Counted from the stretch's first letter, positions 1-7,405 are shown. The stretch: DNA of 40,707 bases from an uncultured Christensenellaceae bacterium (GCA_910588315.1 CAJUQF010000008.1:1-40707), one strand, 5' to 3'. Notes: generated from the sequence alone by a model not told the origin. A program made the numbers and translations.

Positions 1-811
1 TTACGAGATGATCGCCCTGTGCGCACACCCCGCCGCCGAGGATTATCGCCTGCGGACGGAATATGTTGGCAAAGTTGAGCATGCTCTCGCCGAGATATTT
101 TATATAATTATCGACGACGGCGCTCGCCGCTTTGTCGCCTTTTTTACTGCACTCGAAAGCCGTTCTGCCGTCGACGCCGTCGAGCGTGCCGGCAAAGCCC
201 CACATTGCGGACGATTTATCGTTTTCCATAGCTTTTTTCGTTTCGCGAATGAGCGCCGTCGCGCTGCAATACGCTTCCATACAGCCGCGCCTGCCGCACG
301 AACACGGCTCGCCGTCAACGACTATGACAGTATGCCCGAGTTCTCCGCCCTTGCTCTCATTGCCTTCGTACAACTTGCCGTCGAGGATCATGCCGCCGCC
401 CACGCCGGTGCCGAGCGTCAAAAATATCGTGTCGGAGTATGCCCTGCCCACGCCGAACATAGTCTCGCCGAGCGCCGCGACGTTAGCGTCGTTGCTCACT
501 TTTATGCGCTTGTTTATAATGCGCGCAAGTTCTTCGGCGAGCGCGACCTTGTGCCAATTCAGATTGAACGCGCGGTCGACCGTACCCGTAGCCGAATTGA
601 TCGCACCGGGACAGCCTATCCCGATACCGACGAAATCTCTGTCGTTGATGTCGACGAGCGAAAGTATCAATTTCCCGATATCCGAAATTATCTTGTGCGC
701 GCCGCCGGCAACGTCGGTAACGACCTTACCGCGTTTGATGATGTTGCCGTCACGATCGACCACACCGACTTTGACCGACATTCCGCCGATATCCACACCG
801 ATACAATACAT
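1..811 (-). CDS. ROK family sugar kinase (glucokinase-like), 3' end cut by window edge
   Basis: Probably phosphorylates glucose or a related hexose or amino sugar with ATP in the cytoplasm. The N-terminus has the actin-fold phosphate loop (DIGGMSVKVGVVD), with Met where many family members have Thr. A mid-protein LGTGVGGG stretch and the ROK zinc site follow: a GH dipeptide and then CSCGRRGC. The start is the ATG next to a good ribosome-binding site (GGAGA, 4-5 nt spacing). About 270 residues are visible; ROK proteins are usually 300-320 residues, so only the C-terminal tail is missing. It is the third gene of a likely operon with the acidic membrane protein and the small ORF upstream of it. 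The family is clear; the substrate cannot be read from the sequence. Confidence 0.9.
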   Translation of the reverse strand, partial: MYCIGVDIGGMSVKVGVVDRDGNIIKRGKVVTDVAGGAHKIISDIGKLILSLVDINDRDFVGIGIGCPGAINSATGTVDRAFNLNWHKVALAEELARIINKRIKVSNDANVAALGETMFGVGRAYSDTIFLTLGTGVGGGMILDGKLYEGNESKGGELGHTVIVVDGEPCSCGRRGCMEAYCSATALIRETKKAMENDKSSAMWGFAGTLDGVDGRTAFECSKKGDKAASAVVDNYIKYLGESMLNFANIFRPQAIILGGGVCAQGDHLV

Positions 812-822
812 AATTCTCCGCC

Positions 823-975
823 TTATATTATTGTTGTATTTTCTCCGCGACATACGCGTCGAGTATTTATTTTATAAATGTTTTTATTGCTTAAACAGCC
901 GAATATCGTAAACCCGAATGCCGTCACACCGCATACGGGTACGAAAAACGCACGCAAAATACGCCGCGAGCGCAT
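823..975 (-). CDS. candidate small membrane protein, 50 aa
   Basis: An open frame starts 6 nt after the stop of the acidic membrane protein and ends 11 nt before the ROK kinase start, so it fills the gap between them. The N-terminus is basic (MRSRRILR). One hydrophobic stretch follows at about residues 9-28 (AFFVPVCGVTAFGFTIFGCL), then a polar, basic tail. This is the shape of a single-pass small membrane protein. There is no clear Shine-Dalgarno sequence, so it would depend on coupling to the upstream gene. No family is recognised, and the frame may be open by chance. Confidence 0.4.
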   Translation of the reverse strand: MRSRRILRAFFVPVCGVTAFGFTIFGCLSNKNIYKINTRRVCRGENTTII

Positions 976-981
976 AGCCCG

Positions 982-2400
982 TCACTCGATTATGATCGTA
1001 TTGATCGACGATGTAAGCTTATCCTTTTCGGACTTATTGCGTTCCTTCAAATACTCGCCGAACATGTTGACGGCGTTCTGTCTGTCGAGTATCACATATC
1101 TGCGCGTAAGCGGCAGTTTCTTTTCCGCCGGAATATCGTTGCCTTTCTTTTTACCGGACTTTGTACCCGATTTTGCCGACGGCTTTGCGGCGCCGCTCTT
1201 TTGTTTGTTCTTTGCCGAAGCGGACGCATTACCAGATTTGGACTTGTCTGATCCTTTCTGAACGGCGGCGCGGTCTTCCCTCACTATGGTGCGCACATCG
1301 GGGATATAAATATCCCTGTCCGGTTCGATGTCGACTCGATCGGTCTCGACTCTGTGCGATACCGGCTCGGCGTCTCGCGCGTTTTCCGATTCCGCGATAT
1401 TATTATCTTCTTCGTCGTCACGCGCGCCTGCCGGCGTTTCTTCATCAGGCTCTTCATCGTAAACGACATCGCCGACCGGCGACGGCTCTTCCTGCATAGC
1501 GTCGGCATCGGGATCGTACGAATACTGCTCATCGATATCTTCTTCCGGGCCGCCGAACTCGTCGTCGATTTGCGGCTCGGTCATGCCCGTTTCGTTTGTT
1601 TCCGGTTCGACGCCCGGAGCAGGCTCTTCTATCGTCTCCGATCCGGACTCAACGTCAGTTTCCGTATTCTCTTCTTCTTTATCGTCTTTTATATCGTCAA
1701 AATCGTCGAAACTGTCAAACTCGTCGCGTTCGGAGCTTATGCCTACAAACTCCCGTTCTTTCGGCGATTGCCACTCGCCGTCGTTACGCCAATCTCGCGT
1801 TTCTTCTTCATCTGCTTCCGTTGTCGGTTTTTGTTCCGCCGTTTCGGCTCTGTGTTCCGCCGCAGCGTTGGCTTTTTGCACCGCATACTGAGCTTGCTTT
1901 TGTATCTTTTCTATATCGGATCGAGCTTGCGTCTTTTCGACAGGCGCGTCTTTTTTATCCTTTTTATCCTTTTTATCTTTTTTGTCGGTTTTATCCGCTT
2001 TCTTGTTGGCGATAAGGCAGTCGCATATGAGCGCGACAAGGCTTACGACAAGCAGTACCGCCGATATCTCCGAACCCACCGCCGTTGTCAAGATCGTAAA
2101 CAGCTCCGGCATAACGGCCAACACATACATCTGATAATCAAAAATAAGGACGGGCGTATCATAGAACATTCCCATATACAGCGTGCTGTTCTCGTCTATC
2201 ATGGAAATGACGGCAAAGAAGAACATACCGATCGACGCGATAAAGCAAAGCGTCGCGACTATACGCAATATCACATCGAACGCGCCGCACTTGCGCTTGC
2301 CTTTTACCGCGACGACTATCGTCGACACGAGCAAAAACAGTATGAGCGCGATACCCGCCGCCACGAAAACGATATTAAATGTGCTGTTCCAATCGATCAT
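982..2400 (-). CDS. hypothetical membrane protein with long acidic cytoplasmic tail
   Basis: Unrecognised 472-aa protein. Three or four hydrophobic segments occupy the first ~135 residues (about 9-31, 42-66 and 108-132). Next comes a lysine/aspartate repeat (KKDKKD units) encoded by tandem ~9-10-bp repeats, then roughly 250 residues rich in Asp and Glu with no visible fold. A basic Lys/Ser/Ala stretch leads to a better-ordered C-terminus (RRYVILDRQNAVNMFGEYLK). That order suggests a membrane anchor, a flexible charged spacer and a small conserved C-terminal motif that could bind a partner. It is first in an apparent operon with a small ORF and a ROK kinase. The ATG lies 1 nt from the predicted transcription start, so the mRNA is probably leaderless. 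No function is proposed. Confidence 0.75.
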   Translation of the reverse strand: MIDWNSTFNIVFVAAGIALILFLLVSTIVVAVKGKRKCGAFDVILRIVATLCFIASIGMFFFAVISMIDENSTLYMGMFYDTPVLIFDYQMYVLAVMPELFTILTTAVGSEISAVLLVVSLVALICDCLIANKKADKTDKKDKKDKKDKKDAPVEKTQARSDIEKIQKQAQYAVQKANAAAEHRAETAEQKPTTEADEEETRDWRNDGEWQSPKEREFVGISSERDEFDSFDDFDDIKDDKEEENTETDVESGSETIEEPAPGVEPETNETGMTEPQIDDEFGGPEEDIDEQYSYDPDADAMQEEPSPVGDVVYDEEPDEETPAGARDDEEDNNIAESENARDAEPVSHRVETDRVDIEPDRDIYIPDVRTIVREDRAAVQKGSDKSKSGNASASAKNKQKSGAAKPSAKSGTKSGKKKGNDIPAEKKLPLTRRYVILDRQNAVNMFGEYLKERNKSEKDKLTSSINTIIIE

Positions 2401-2407
2401 ATATTAG

Positions 2408-2436
2408 ATTATACAACTCGAAAATTTATTTGTCAA
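2408..2436 (-). promoter_or_regulatory. sigma-A promoter giving a leaderless mRNA (acidic membrane protein)
   Basis: -35 TTGACA and -10 TATAAT, both consensus, are separated by 17 bp. Counting 7 nt on from the -10 box puts transcription start at about 2401, one nucleotide before the ATG at 2400. There is no room for a Shine-Dalgarno sequence. Confidence 0.8.
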
Positions 2437-2494
2437 TACTATGTAAGATTATGTACGTAATTACCGATAAATTCTACGTTCAAACTGTTCGCCG

Positions 2495-3454
2495 TCAGAA
2501 CATCTTCTTTTTTATCATGATTATAATGACCGGAACGAGTATGGCGACTACGATACCGAGCACGATCCAAAACCCGTACGGATTTTCCGCGAACGGGACC
2601 AGTACGTTCATGCCCCAAAGACTGCTTATAAGCGTCGGTATAGTCAAAAGAATGGTTATCGCCGTGAGCAGTTTCATGACGATATTTTGGTTGTTGGATA
2701 TGACCGATGCAAACGCATCCATGGTGCCGGACAAAACGTCGCGGTGTATGGACGCCATTTCTATCGCCTGTTTGTTCTCGATCGCGACGTCGTCGAGCAG
2801 ATCGTCGTCGTCCTCGTAATGCTTGATGGTGGAGAGCGTCTTTATCCTGTCGATAACTATTTGGTTGGCGTTTAACGACGTGGAAAAATATACGAGCGCT
2901 TTATCGAGATCGAGCAGTTTTATAAGCTCGGTGTTCTTGAGCGAGCGGTGGAGCGACTGCTGTATGCGGCTCGCCGTGCGGTCTATAAGCTTAAGGTACG
3001 ACAGATACTTTGTCGCGTTCACATAAAGTATCTGGTAAATGAACCGCGTGCGCTTGTTGACGTCGAAATTGCGTATGGTCTTAGTGACGAAATCGCCGAG
3101 AACGGACGTTTCGCGTAAGCACACGGTAACAAAATAATCTTTATTGAACACCATGCCGAGCGGCAATGTGGAATATACGTAGGTATCCTTTTCTTCGTTG
3201 ATGACGGGAATGTCGACGAGCAAAAGCGTCACGTCGTCGTCAACGTCGATATGCGCGCGTTCCTCTTCGTCGAGCGCGGACTTTAACATGTCCTCGGGTA
3301 TTCCCGTGGCGCGCGAAACGGTCTCGACCTCGAGATCGGAAGGGTTTTCGAGATTTATCCAAGCGCCCGGCGCAATGTCCTGACGCTCGGCAAGCTCGCG
3401 CTTTCCGCTTTCCATGGAATAAATTTTAAGCATACGCGTTTTAACAACGGGCAT
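2495..3454 (-). CDS. corA: CorA-family divalent cation (Mg2+) transporter
   Basis: Inner-membrane channel of the CorA/MIT family, expected to carry Mg2+ (possibly Co2+ or Ni2+) inward as a pentamer. The 319 residues show the family order: a soluble alpha/beta N-terminal domain, a long helical region (about 130-255), and two C-terminal transmembrane helices. The diagnostic GMN motif is at 281-283, at the end of the first helix, followed by the short periplasmic loop (VLVPFAENPYGF) and a basic C-terminal tail. It is a single-gene unit with its own extended -10 promoter. Translation may be controlled by a short upstream ORF and a hairpin covering its weak ribosome-binding site (GGGTG). The family is certain; the ion preference is inferred. 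Confidence 0.93.
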   Translation of the reverse strand: MPVVKTRMLKIYSMESGKRELAERQDIAPGAWINLENPSDLEVETVSRATGIPEDMLKSALDEEERAHIDVDDDVTLLLVDIPVINEEKDTYVYSTLPLGMVFNKDYFVTVCLRETSVLGDFVTKTIRNFDVNKRTRFIYQILYVNATKYLSYLKLIDRTASRIQQSLHRSLKNTELIKLLDLDKALVYFSTSLNANQIVIDRIKTLSTIKHYEDDDDLLDDVAIENKQAIEMASIHRDVLSGTMDAFASVISNNQNIVMKLLTAITILLTIPTLISSLWGMNVLVPFAENPYGFWIVLGIVVAILVPVIIIMIKKKMF

Positions 3455-3458
3455 TTTT

Positions 3459-3485
3459 CACCCGCCGCTTTTGCGCGATCGGGTG
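3459..3485 (-). promoter_or_regulatory. hairpin sequestering the corA ribosome-binding site
   Basis: On the minus strand CACCCG pairs with CGGGTG across a 15-nt loop that can form a further CGC/GCG pairing. The 3' arm contains GGGTG, the only Shine-Dalgarno-like sequence before the corA ATG, which is 5 nt downstream. Ribosomes on the upstream ORF, whose stop is 4 nt before the stem, could hold it open. The structure is seen directly; the control is inferred. Confidence 0.5.
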
Positions 3486-3488
3486 ACA

Positions 3489-3521
3489 TTACAATTTACA
3501 ACTGCCGTCGGAACTGTCCAT
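3489..3521 (-). CDS. candidate leader peptide upstream of corA, 10 codons
   Basis: Short ORF MDSSDGSCKL with a full-strength Shine-Dalgarno GGAGGA 5 nt before its ATG. That is far better than the site in front of corA itself. The predicted transcription start falls on the first bases of this Shine-Dalgarno, so the ORF is the first thing on the corA mRNA. It ends 4 nt before the hairpin that covers the corA start. Placement resembles leader-peptide control, as known in principle for the mgtA leader of enterobacteria, but the peptide is not proline-rich and no homology is claimed. Confidence 0.5.
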   Translation of the reverse strand: MDSSDGSCKL

Positions 3522-3538
3522 TGCTGTCCTCCACTTAT

Positions 3539-3567
3539 ATAATATCACACCGCAGGACTTTTCGCAA
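3539..3567 (-). promoter_or_regulatory. corA promoter with extended -10
   Basis: -35 TTGCGA, 17-bp spacer, -10 TATTAT preceded by TGA (extended -10 form). Predicted transcription start is about 3532, at the GGAGGA that serves the leader ORF. Confidence 0.7.
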
Positions 3568-3570
3568 CTA

Positions 3571-3780
3571 CTTTTTTAAAATGTTTTATGTAAAACGGTT
3601 TCGGCAAAACCATGTAAGACGAATTAGGACAGTATTTTTACTATAATGGAACAATGGATTACCACTTTTCGAGTAAATTTTATAAATCGAAAGAAGCTGA
3701 ACTTAATAGATCTCTCCGCTACGCTTGCGCTCCGGTCGAGATGACAATCCGATGTATAACGACATATAGATATCGAAACG
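3571..3780. other. intergenic stretch without a gene
   Basis: AT-rich DNA between corA and the flavoprotein gene. It holds two small dyads, GTTTTA-TG-TAAAAC at 3583-3596 and GGTTT/AAACC at 3597-3611. The second, read on the minus strand, is followed by T-rich sequence and may be a weak terminator for the flavoprotein gene. A GC-rich patch at about 3711-3745 (TCTCCGCTACGCTTGCGCTC and flanks) looks like a degenerate intergenic repeat. No convincing gene. Confidence 0.5.
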
Positions 3781-4647
3781 CTAATTCTTTAAAATACTCA
3801 TTCCGGCGATCATGCCGTCGCACACGGCTTTTGCGATCTGTTTCGTGCCCGGCGTGCAATCGCCGACCGCATACAGCCCGTCGACGTTTGTCATGCGGCA
3901 ATCGTCGGTCTTTATCGCGCCGCGCTCGTCGGTGAACACGCCCACGCTTTTCGCTATCGCGCCGGCGCCGGCAATGCCCGCCGCCACGAACACGCCGTCG
4001 ACGTCGATCGAGCTACCGTCGTCTAACACCACGCCCGAAACGCGCTCGCCGCCGATAATGCGCGCTATCTTCTTTTCTATCGTGTTGTCCGTCTCGAAAC
4101 AGGCTTTTTCGCCATTCGTAAGCAAATACGCTTTGCCGACAACGTTCTTTAACGCCGAATATTCGTGCCGCGCGAACTCGCCCGCGCCGATGACCGCGAC
4201 GGTCTTTTTGCGGTAGAAAAACGCATCGCACACCGCGCAATAACTTACGCCTCTGCCTTCGAAGGTATCGAGTCCGTCGACGGCTATACTTTTGCGCGCC
4301 GCACCCACCGCCAAAACAAGTTTATCCGAGACGAACTCGCCCGCCGTCGAACTCACGGTAAATCCGTCCGACGCCGACACGAACGTCGCCTGCGCATCGA
4401 TAACGGTAGCGCCCACGCTGCGAGCCTGATCCAGTCCCGTTTCGTAAAGTGCCGCACCCGACACTTCGCCCGTCCCGAAATAGTTTTGAATATTCTCCGC
4501 CCTATGCAATGCGGAACTGTTCGTATGCAGTATCAAAACTTTCTTTCCGCCGCGCGCCGCGTACAGCGCGGCAGACACCCCGGCAGGACCGCCGCCGATG
4601 ATTATAGCGTCGTATTTATTGTCCGTTTGCAAATTTTTGTTATCCAT
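3781..4647 (-). CDS. FAD/NAD(P)-dependent oxidoreductase, thioredoxin-reductase-like
   Basis: Cytoplasmic flavoprotein of the thioredoxin reductase family, expected to move electrons from NAD(P)H through FAD to a redox-active disulfide. Visible parts of the 288-aa protein: FAD-binding IIGGGPAG (about 16-23), redox pair CAVC (137-140) in SYCAVCDAFF, a second nucleotide-binding loop GAGEFA (154-159), and the C-terminal FAD motif VGDC (261-264). It is about 30 residues shorter than typical TrxB. The chosen ATG is 18 nt inside a longer open stretch because the promoter -10 box lies directly upstream; the longer frame would run through the promoter. It stands alone, with no thioredoxin gene beside it, so the partner protein is unknown. 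Confidence 0.87.
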   Translation of the reverse strand: MDNKNLQTDNKYDAIIIGGGPAGVSAALYAARGGKKVLILHTNSSALHRAENIQNYFGTGEVSGAALYETGLDQARSVGATVIDAQATFVSASDGFTVSSTAGEFVSDKLVLAVGAARKSIAVDGLDTFEGRGVSYCAVCDAFFYRKKTVAVIGAGEFARHEYSALKNVVGKAYLLTNGEKACFETDNTIEKKIARIIGGERVSGVVLDDGSSIDVDGVFVAAGIAGAGAIAKSVGVFTDERGAIKTDDCRMTNVDGLYAVGDCTPGTKQIAKAVCDGMIAGMSILKN

Positions 4648-4653
4648 ATCTTT

Positions 4654-4682
4654 ATTATATCCCATACGCGGCGTTTCGTCAA
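4654..4682 (-). promoter_or_regulatory. sigma-A promoter giving a leaderless mRNA (flavoprotein)
   Basis: -35 TTGACG, 17-bp spacer, consensus -10 TATAAT. Seven nucleotides past the -10 is position 4647, exactly the A of the chosen ATG. The promoter sits inside the longer open frame, which supports the internal start. Confidence 0.8.
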
Positions 4683-4764
4683 GATTTAAAACCAACCCGG
4701 TATAAACCGATACGCAACAACACCGCCATGCCATTTCGACCGAAGCATAAAAGATGTAACACGA

Positions 4765-4896
4765 TTTATTGCGTAATTCGTATGACGGACTTGACCAACA
4801 AGTCTATTTTAAAGCATTTATATTGCGTAATTCGTAGTGAGCGATGCCTCGGCGTTCCGTTTACTATCGCAAAACATTTATGTTGTGTAATTCGTA
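4765..4896. repeat. three copies of a ~20-bp direct repeat
   Basis: The core TTGCGTAATTCGTA occurs at about 4769-4782 and 4822-4835, and as TTGTGTAATTCGTA at 4882-4895, i.e. about 53 and 60 bp apart. All have a T/A-rich TTTAT flank. The third copy runs straight into the inverted repeat that follows, so these may be ends of the same small element. The spacers are unrelated. Confidence 0.6.
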
Positions 4897-4977
4897 GGGC
4901 AAGCAGACCGTCTGCCGCTCTCTTGTTTATTGCCTTGCTACAAGCAGAGCACAGGGGTCTGCGCTCCCTACGAAGTT
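4888..4977. repeat. small non-coding inverted-repeat (MITE-like) element
   Basis: About 20-bp imperfect terminal inverted repeats: AATTCGTAGGGCAAGCAGAC at the left and, read in reverse complement from the right, AACTTCGTAGGGAGCGCAGA and on. They bound roughly 90 bp with no ORF of note and could fold into a long hairpin. This is the architecture of a miniature inverted-repeat element or intergenic palindrome. Confidence 0.55.
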
Positions 4978-5061
4978 CGTTTCTGTAATAGCGTTACGAT
5001 AAAACGAATACTCGATATGATGACAATTACCGCATCTTTTCACCATGCAATAGATCGCATA

Positions 5062-5090
5062 TTGACAACGGAATTTTTAAATGATATAAT
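5062..5090 (+). promoter_or_regulatory. perfect-consensus promoter of the PHP hydrolase
   Basis: -35 TTGACA, 17-bp spacer, -10 TATAAT preceded by TGA (extended). Predicted start is about 5097, giving a ~19-nt leader with no recognisable Shine-Dalgarno before the ATG at 5116. It decides the start codon, because a longer frame upstream would overlap the promoter. Confidence 0.85.
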
Positions 5091-5115
5091 TTTAAAAAAC
5101 ATTTACGACAGATAC

Positions 5116-5892
5116 ATGAAACTTATCCCGATAAATACAAATCTCGACGGCATGGACTGCCACTTACACAGTCCGTTCTCACCCGACGCGAAAGCGTGCG
5201 GCGCCGACGAACCGGATAAAATAGCCGCGGTCTGCATTGAGCGCGGGCTGCGCGGTTTTATTATAACCGATCACTTGGATATCGGGCATTGGAACGGATA
5301 TATCCCGGATTTTAAAAATTATTTCGACGTTTGGAACAGAGTACGCAATAACGTCGAGCTTACCGTATACATCGGGCTGGAAGTCGGTTACGAAAAGAAA
5401 TACGCTAAAGAGACTGCGAAACTTATAAAAAATTTGCCGCTCGAATACGTCATCAACAGTGTGCATTATTGGGACGGACCCGTCGCCTGCGATCCGCGCG
5501 ATCACTACTCGCTCGGTCGCAAGAAGTCGTATGACGCCTATCTCGACGCGGTGTTGTCGTCGCTCGACGCGCCGTACGAGTTTTCCGCGATCGGGCATCT
5601 CGGCTTTGTCGAGCGTTACGCGCCGTACGACAATACCGACGTTGCCATGAGCTATGATATGTTCGGCGAAAAGCTCGAACGCATTATGGAAAAAGCAATA
5701 AAACGCGGCGTGCGCTTCGAAGAAAACACAAACTCCGTCGGTGAAATACGTCAGCCGCGCGCCGACTTTTTAAAAGCGTACAAAGCCGCCGGCGGCATAA
5801 AACCCATGCTCGGCTCGGATGCGCACCGTTCGGAAAGTATCGGGCAGAATTTTTCGAGCGCACAATCTTTTCTCGCGGATATTTTCGATTGA
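5116..5892 (+). CDS. PHP-domain phosphoesterase, histidinol-phosphatase (HisJ)-like
   Basis: 258-aa TIM-barrel metal-dependent phosphatase of the PHP family. The first metal-binding motif is DCHLHSPFSPD near the N-terminus. TDHLD follows at about 50, then the GLEVGYE, NSVHYWDG and AIGHLG segments, and the C-terminal LGSDAHRSESIG motif. These match HisK/HisJ-type histidinol phosphatases, which remove phosphate from L-histidinol phosphate. No other histidine biosynthesis gene is nearby, so a different phosphoester substrate is possible. It is one of only two plus-strand genes here, transcribed from its own consensus promoter and ending at a two-way terminator shared with the convergent membrane gene. 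Confidence 0.85.
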   Translation: MKLIPINTNLDGMDCHLHSPFSPDAKACGADEPDKIAAVCIERGLRGFIITDHLDIGHWNGYIPDFKNYFDVWNRVRNNVELTVYIGLEVGYEKKYAKETAKLIKNLPLEYVINSVHYWDGPVACDPRDHYSLGRKKSYDAYLDAVLSSLDAPYEFSAIGHLGFVERYAPYDNTDVAMSYDMFGEKLERIMEKAIKRGVRFEENTNSVGEIRQPRADFLKAYKAAGGIKPMLGSDAHRSESIGQNFSSAQSFLADIFD

Positions 5893-5951
5893 CTCACACT
5901 GCCAAACCGATATGAAACAAGATACATCTATCCGATAGATTATTCCCAAAC

Positions 5952-5977
5952 AAAAAAGTGGCTATATGCCGTTTTTT
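5952..5977. terminator. two-way terminator between convergent genes
   Basis: An A6 run, a short stem (GTGGC/GCCG with loop TATAT) and a T6 run. The A and T runs extend the stem and give a U-tract in both directions. It serves the PHP gene on plus and the 7-gene operon ending on minus. Confidence 0.65.
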
Positions 5978-5985
5978 ATTGTCGA

Positions 5986-6711
5986 TCAAATATCATTATT
6001 GTCGTCGTTATTTATATTTTCGCTCTGCTCTTTGTCGTTTTCTTTATCGCCATGCGCGCCGTTTATCTCGTATCCGAATATATCGTACTCGACTTTATCG
6101 TTTGCCGTGTCGCTCGCTTTATCCTCGTTTTTAACGTCGGATATCGGCGGTTTTTTAAGGCGAGTAACGGGCGCGGGGATCTTTTTAAGCACTACTATGG
6201 ACAGCGTAGAAAATATAAAGTCGAGCGGCATAAGTATCGCCGTCGCAAGCACCGCAAGCACGACGTATCCGCCGAGCATATTCGCCCATTCTGCGAGATC
6301 GAGTCCGTCTATCCCTACGCCGATGACGCGCGTAGTCACTATGTACACTACGCCCACCGTGACGTTGAAAAATACGAGCATGACCGCGCCGCGAAGGATC
6401 CCGGACTTTACTTTGAAATAGTTGAACTTGTGCATGAAGTACGTCAAAACACCGTACGGCGCGAAAACCAGCACGAGCGCAAGCCACTTCGCAGACAGTC
6501 CGCTCATAAGAAACATCAATCCTATCGTCGCCGCCGCGCAAAGCAATCCGTAAGCCAAACTGCCGCGCTTGCAAGCCAAAAATATGCAAAATGCCGCTAA
6601 AAACAACGGCATAAAGCTGAGCGGTAAGTACGCGGTCATCGCGCACATTATTACGGCGAGCGCGGTACATACCGCCGCCGTCGTGAGTTTTTGAGTAGAC
6701 GCGCGCATCAA
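5986..6711 (-). CDS. multi-pass membrane protein, possibly ECF S-component-like
   Basis: 241 aa. Residues ~10-180 hold about six hydrophobic helices, starting with a TAAVCTALAVIMCAM helix like that at the start of ECF-transporter substrate-binding (S) subunits. A large loop or helix pair with GVGIDGLDLAEWANMLGG follows, then a polar cytoplasmic tail (~60 residues) rich in Asp, Asn, Lys and Glu. The topology would suit a vitamin or metabolite uptake subunit or a DUF2232-type protein; the evidence is shape only. Its ATG overlaps the stop of the J-like gene by 4 nt (ATGA), so the two are translationally coupled. No ECF ATPase or T subunit is nearby. Confidence 0.65.
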   Translation of the reverse strand: MMRASTQKLTTAAVCTALAVIMCAMTAYLPLSFMPLFLAAFCIFLACKRGSLAYGLLCAAATIGLMFLMSGLSAKWLALVLVFAPYGVLTYFMHKFNYFKVKSGILRGAVMLVFFNVTVGVVYIVTTRVIGVGIDGLDLAEWANMLGGYVVLAVLATAILMPLDFIFSTLSIVVLKKIPAPVTRLKKPPISDVKNEDKASDTANDKVEYDIFGYEINGAHGDKENDKEQSENINNDDNNDI

Positions 6712-7361
6712 CAGCAGCGCATGGCGTTACATAAGCAGTCGGTCAGGCAGTATGCACAGCAACAAGACGACAGGCAGTTTGCCATGTCCGCAGGCTGTTG
6801 CTGCGGCTGTCCGCCGTTATCGCCGTATTGACCGTTGTTATACGGACCGTTGTTGTACTGCCCGTTATTGCCGTTGTTAAATGAGCCGTTGTTGGGTCGC
6901 GCATTTTGATTGCCCATGGCAAGATTGAGCTTATCGAGCGACGAGCGGTACTTCGTATTGTTCGGATCGTCGCGCACCGCCATTTCGAGCTGAGTCTTTG
7001 CGTCGGTGAGCCATTCGCGCTTATAGAAAACGATGGCTTGCATATAGTGCCATTCGCCGCGTCTGTCCTGAATGGAATCGAGAATATCCTGCGCCTCGTT
7101 ATATTCGCCTTTACGGATCAGATCGTCGACCTTGCCGTAATCGCCGTTAAACGACGAGGATACCGTGTCGCGTTCCAAATCGGATTGAATAAGCGCCCAC
7201 GCCTCTTCGAGTTCCTGAAGTTTGCGTGCGCCCTCGTTACCCTCTTCGCCCGACTTGAACCGCTGTTCGCCGTACAAGTCGTGAAGTTCGTTATATTTTG
7301 CTCTGATCTCTTCCGGATCGGACTCTCTCGTGAGTCCGAGAACCGCATAGGGGTCTTTCAT
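6708..7361 (-). CDS. J-domain-like protein lacking HPD, with Asn-rich and Cys-rich tail
   Basis: 217 aa. Residues 1-65 align with a DnaJ J-domain (PYAVLGLTRESDPEEIRAKY..., ending EEAWALIQ). In the alignment the essential HPD tripeptide is replaced by about GEQ (LYGEQRF), so it should not stimulate Hsp70 ATPase in the usual way. Residues ~75-150 form TPR-like helices (YNEAQDILDSI; WHYMQAIVFYKREW). An Asn/Gly/Gln-rich linker follows, and the protein ends in a cluster of eight to nine cysteines (CLSSCCCAYCLTDCLCNAMRCC). The tail could be lipidated, bind metal, or sit at the membrane. Start is supported by GGAGA 6 nt upstream. It lies 85 bp downstream of the DUF5685 gene and overlaps the next membrane gene by 4 nt. 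Confidence 0.75.
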   Translation of the reverse strand: MKDPYAVLGLTRESDPEEIRAKYNELHDLYGEQRFKSGEEGNEGARKLQELEEAWALIQSDLERDTVSSSFNGDYGKVDDLIRKGEYNEAQDILDSIQDRRGEWHYMQAIVFYKREWLTDAKTQLEMAVRDDPNNTKYRSSLDKLNLAMGNQNARPNNGSFNNGNNGQYNNGPYNNGQYGDNGGQPQQQPADMANCLSSCCCAYCLTDCLCNAMRCC

Positions 7362-7383
7362 TTACTGTCTCCTTAAGAGGTTA

Positions 7384-7405
7384 ACCGTGCCTATACACGG
7401 CTTTA
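7384..7405 (-). other. small hairpin in the DUF5685 / J-like gap
   Basis: On the minus strand CCGTG pairs with CACGG across the loop TATAGG, upstream of the AAGGAGA ribosome-binding site of the J-like gene. No T-run follows, so it is not a normal terminator; it may set mRNA stability or translation of the distal part of the operon. Confidence 0.35.

Noticed and set aside
3654..3935. plus-strand ORF beginning in the corA-flavoprotein gap
   Set aside because: A TATAAT-like box precedes it but without a -35, and most of the frame is antisense to the flavoprotein gene.
4765..4896. CRISPR array
   Set aside because: Only three degenerate ~20-bp repeats, uneven spacing, no cas gene, and the last copy is part of an inverted-repeat element.
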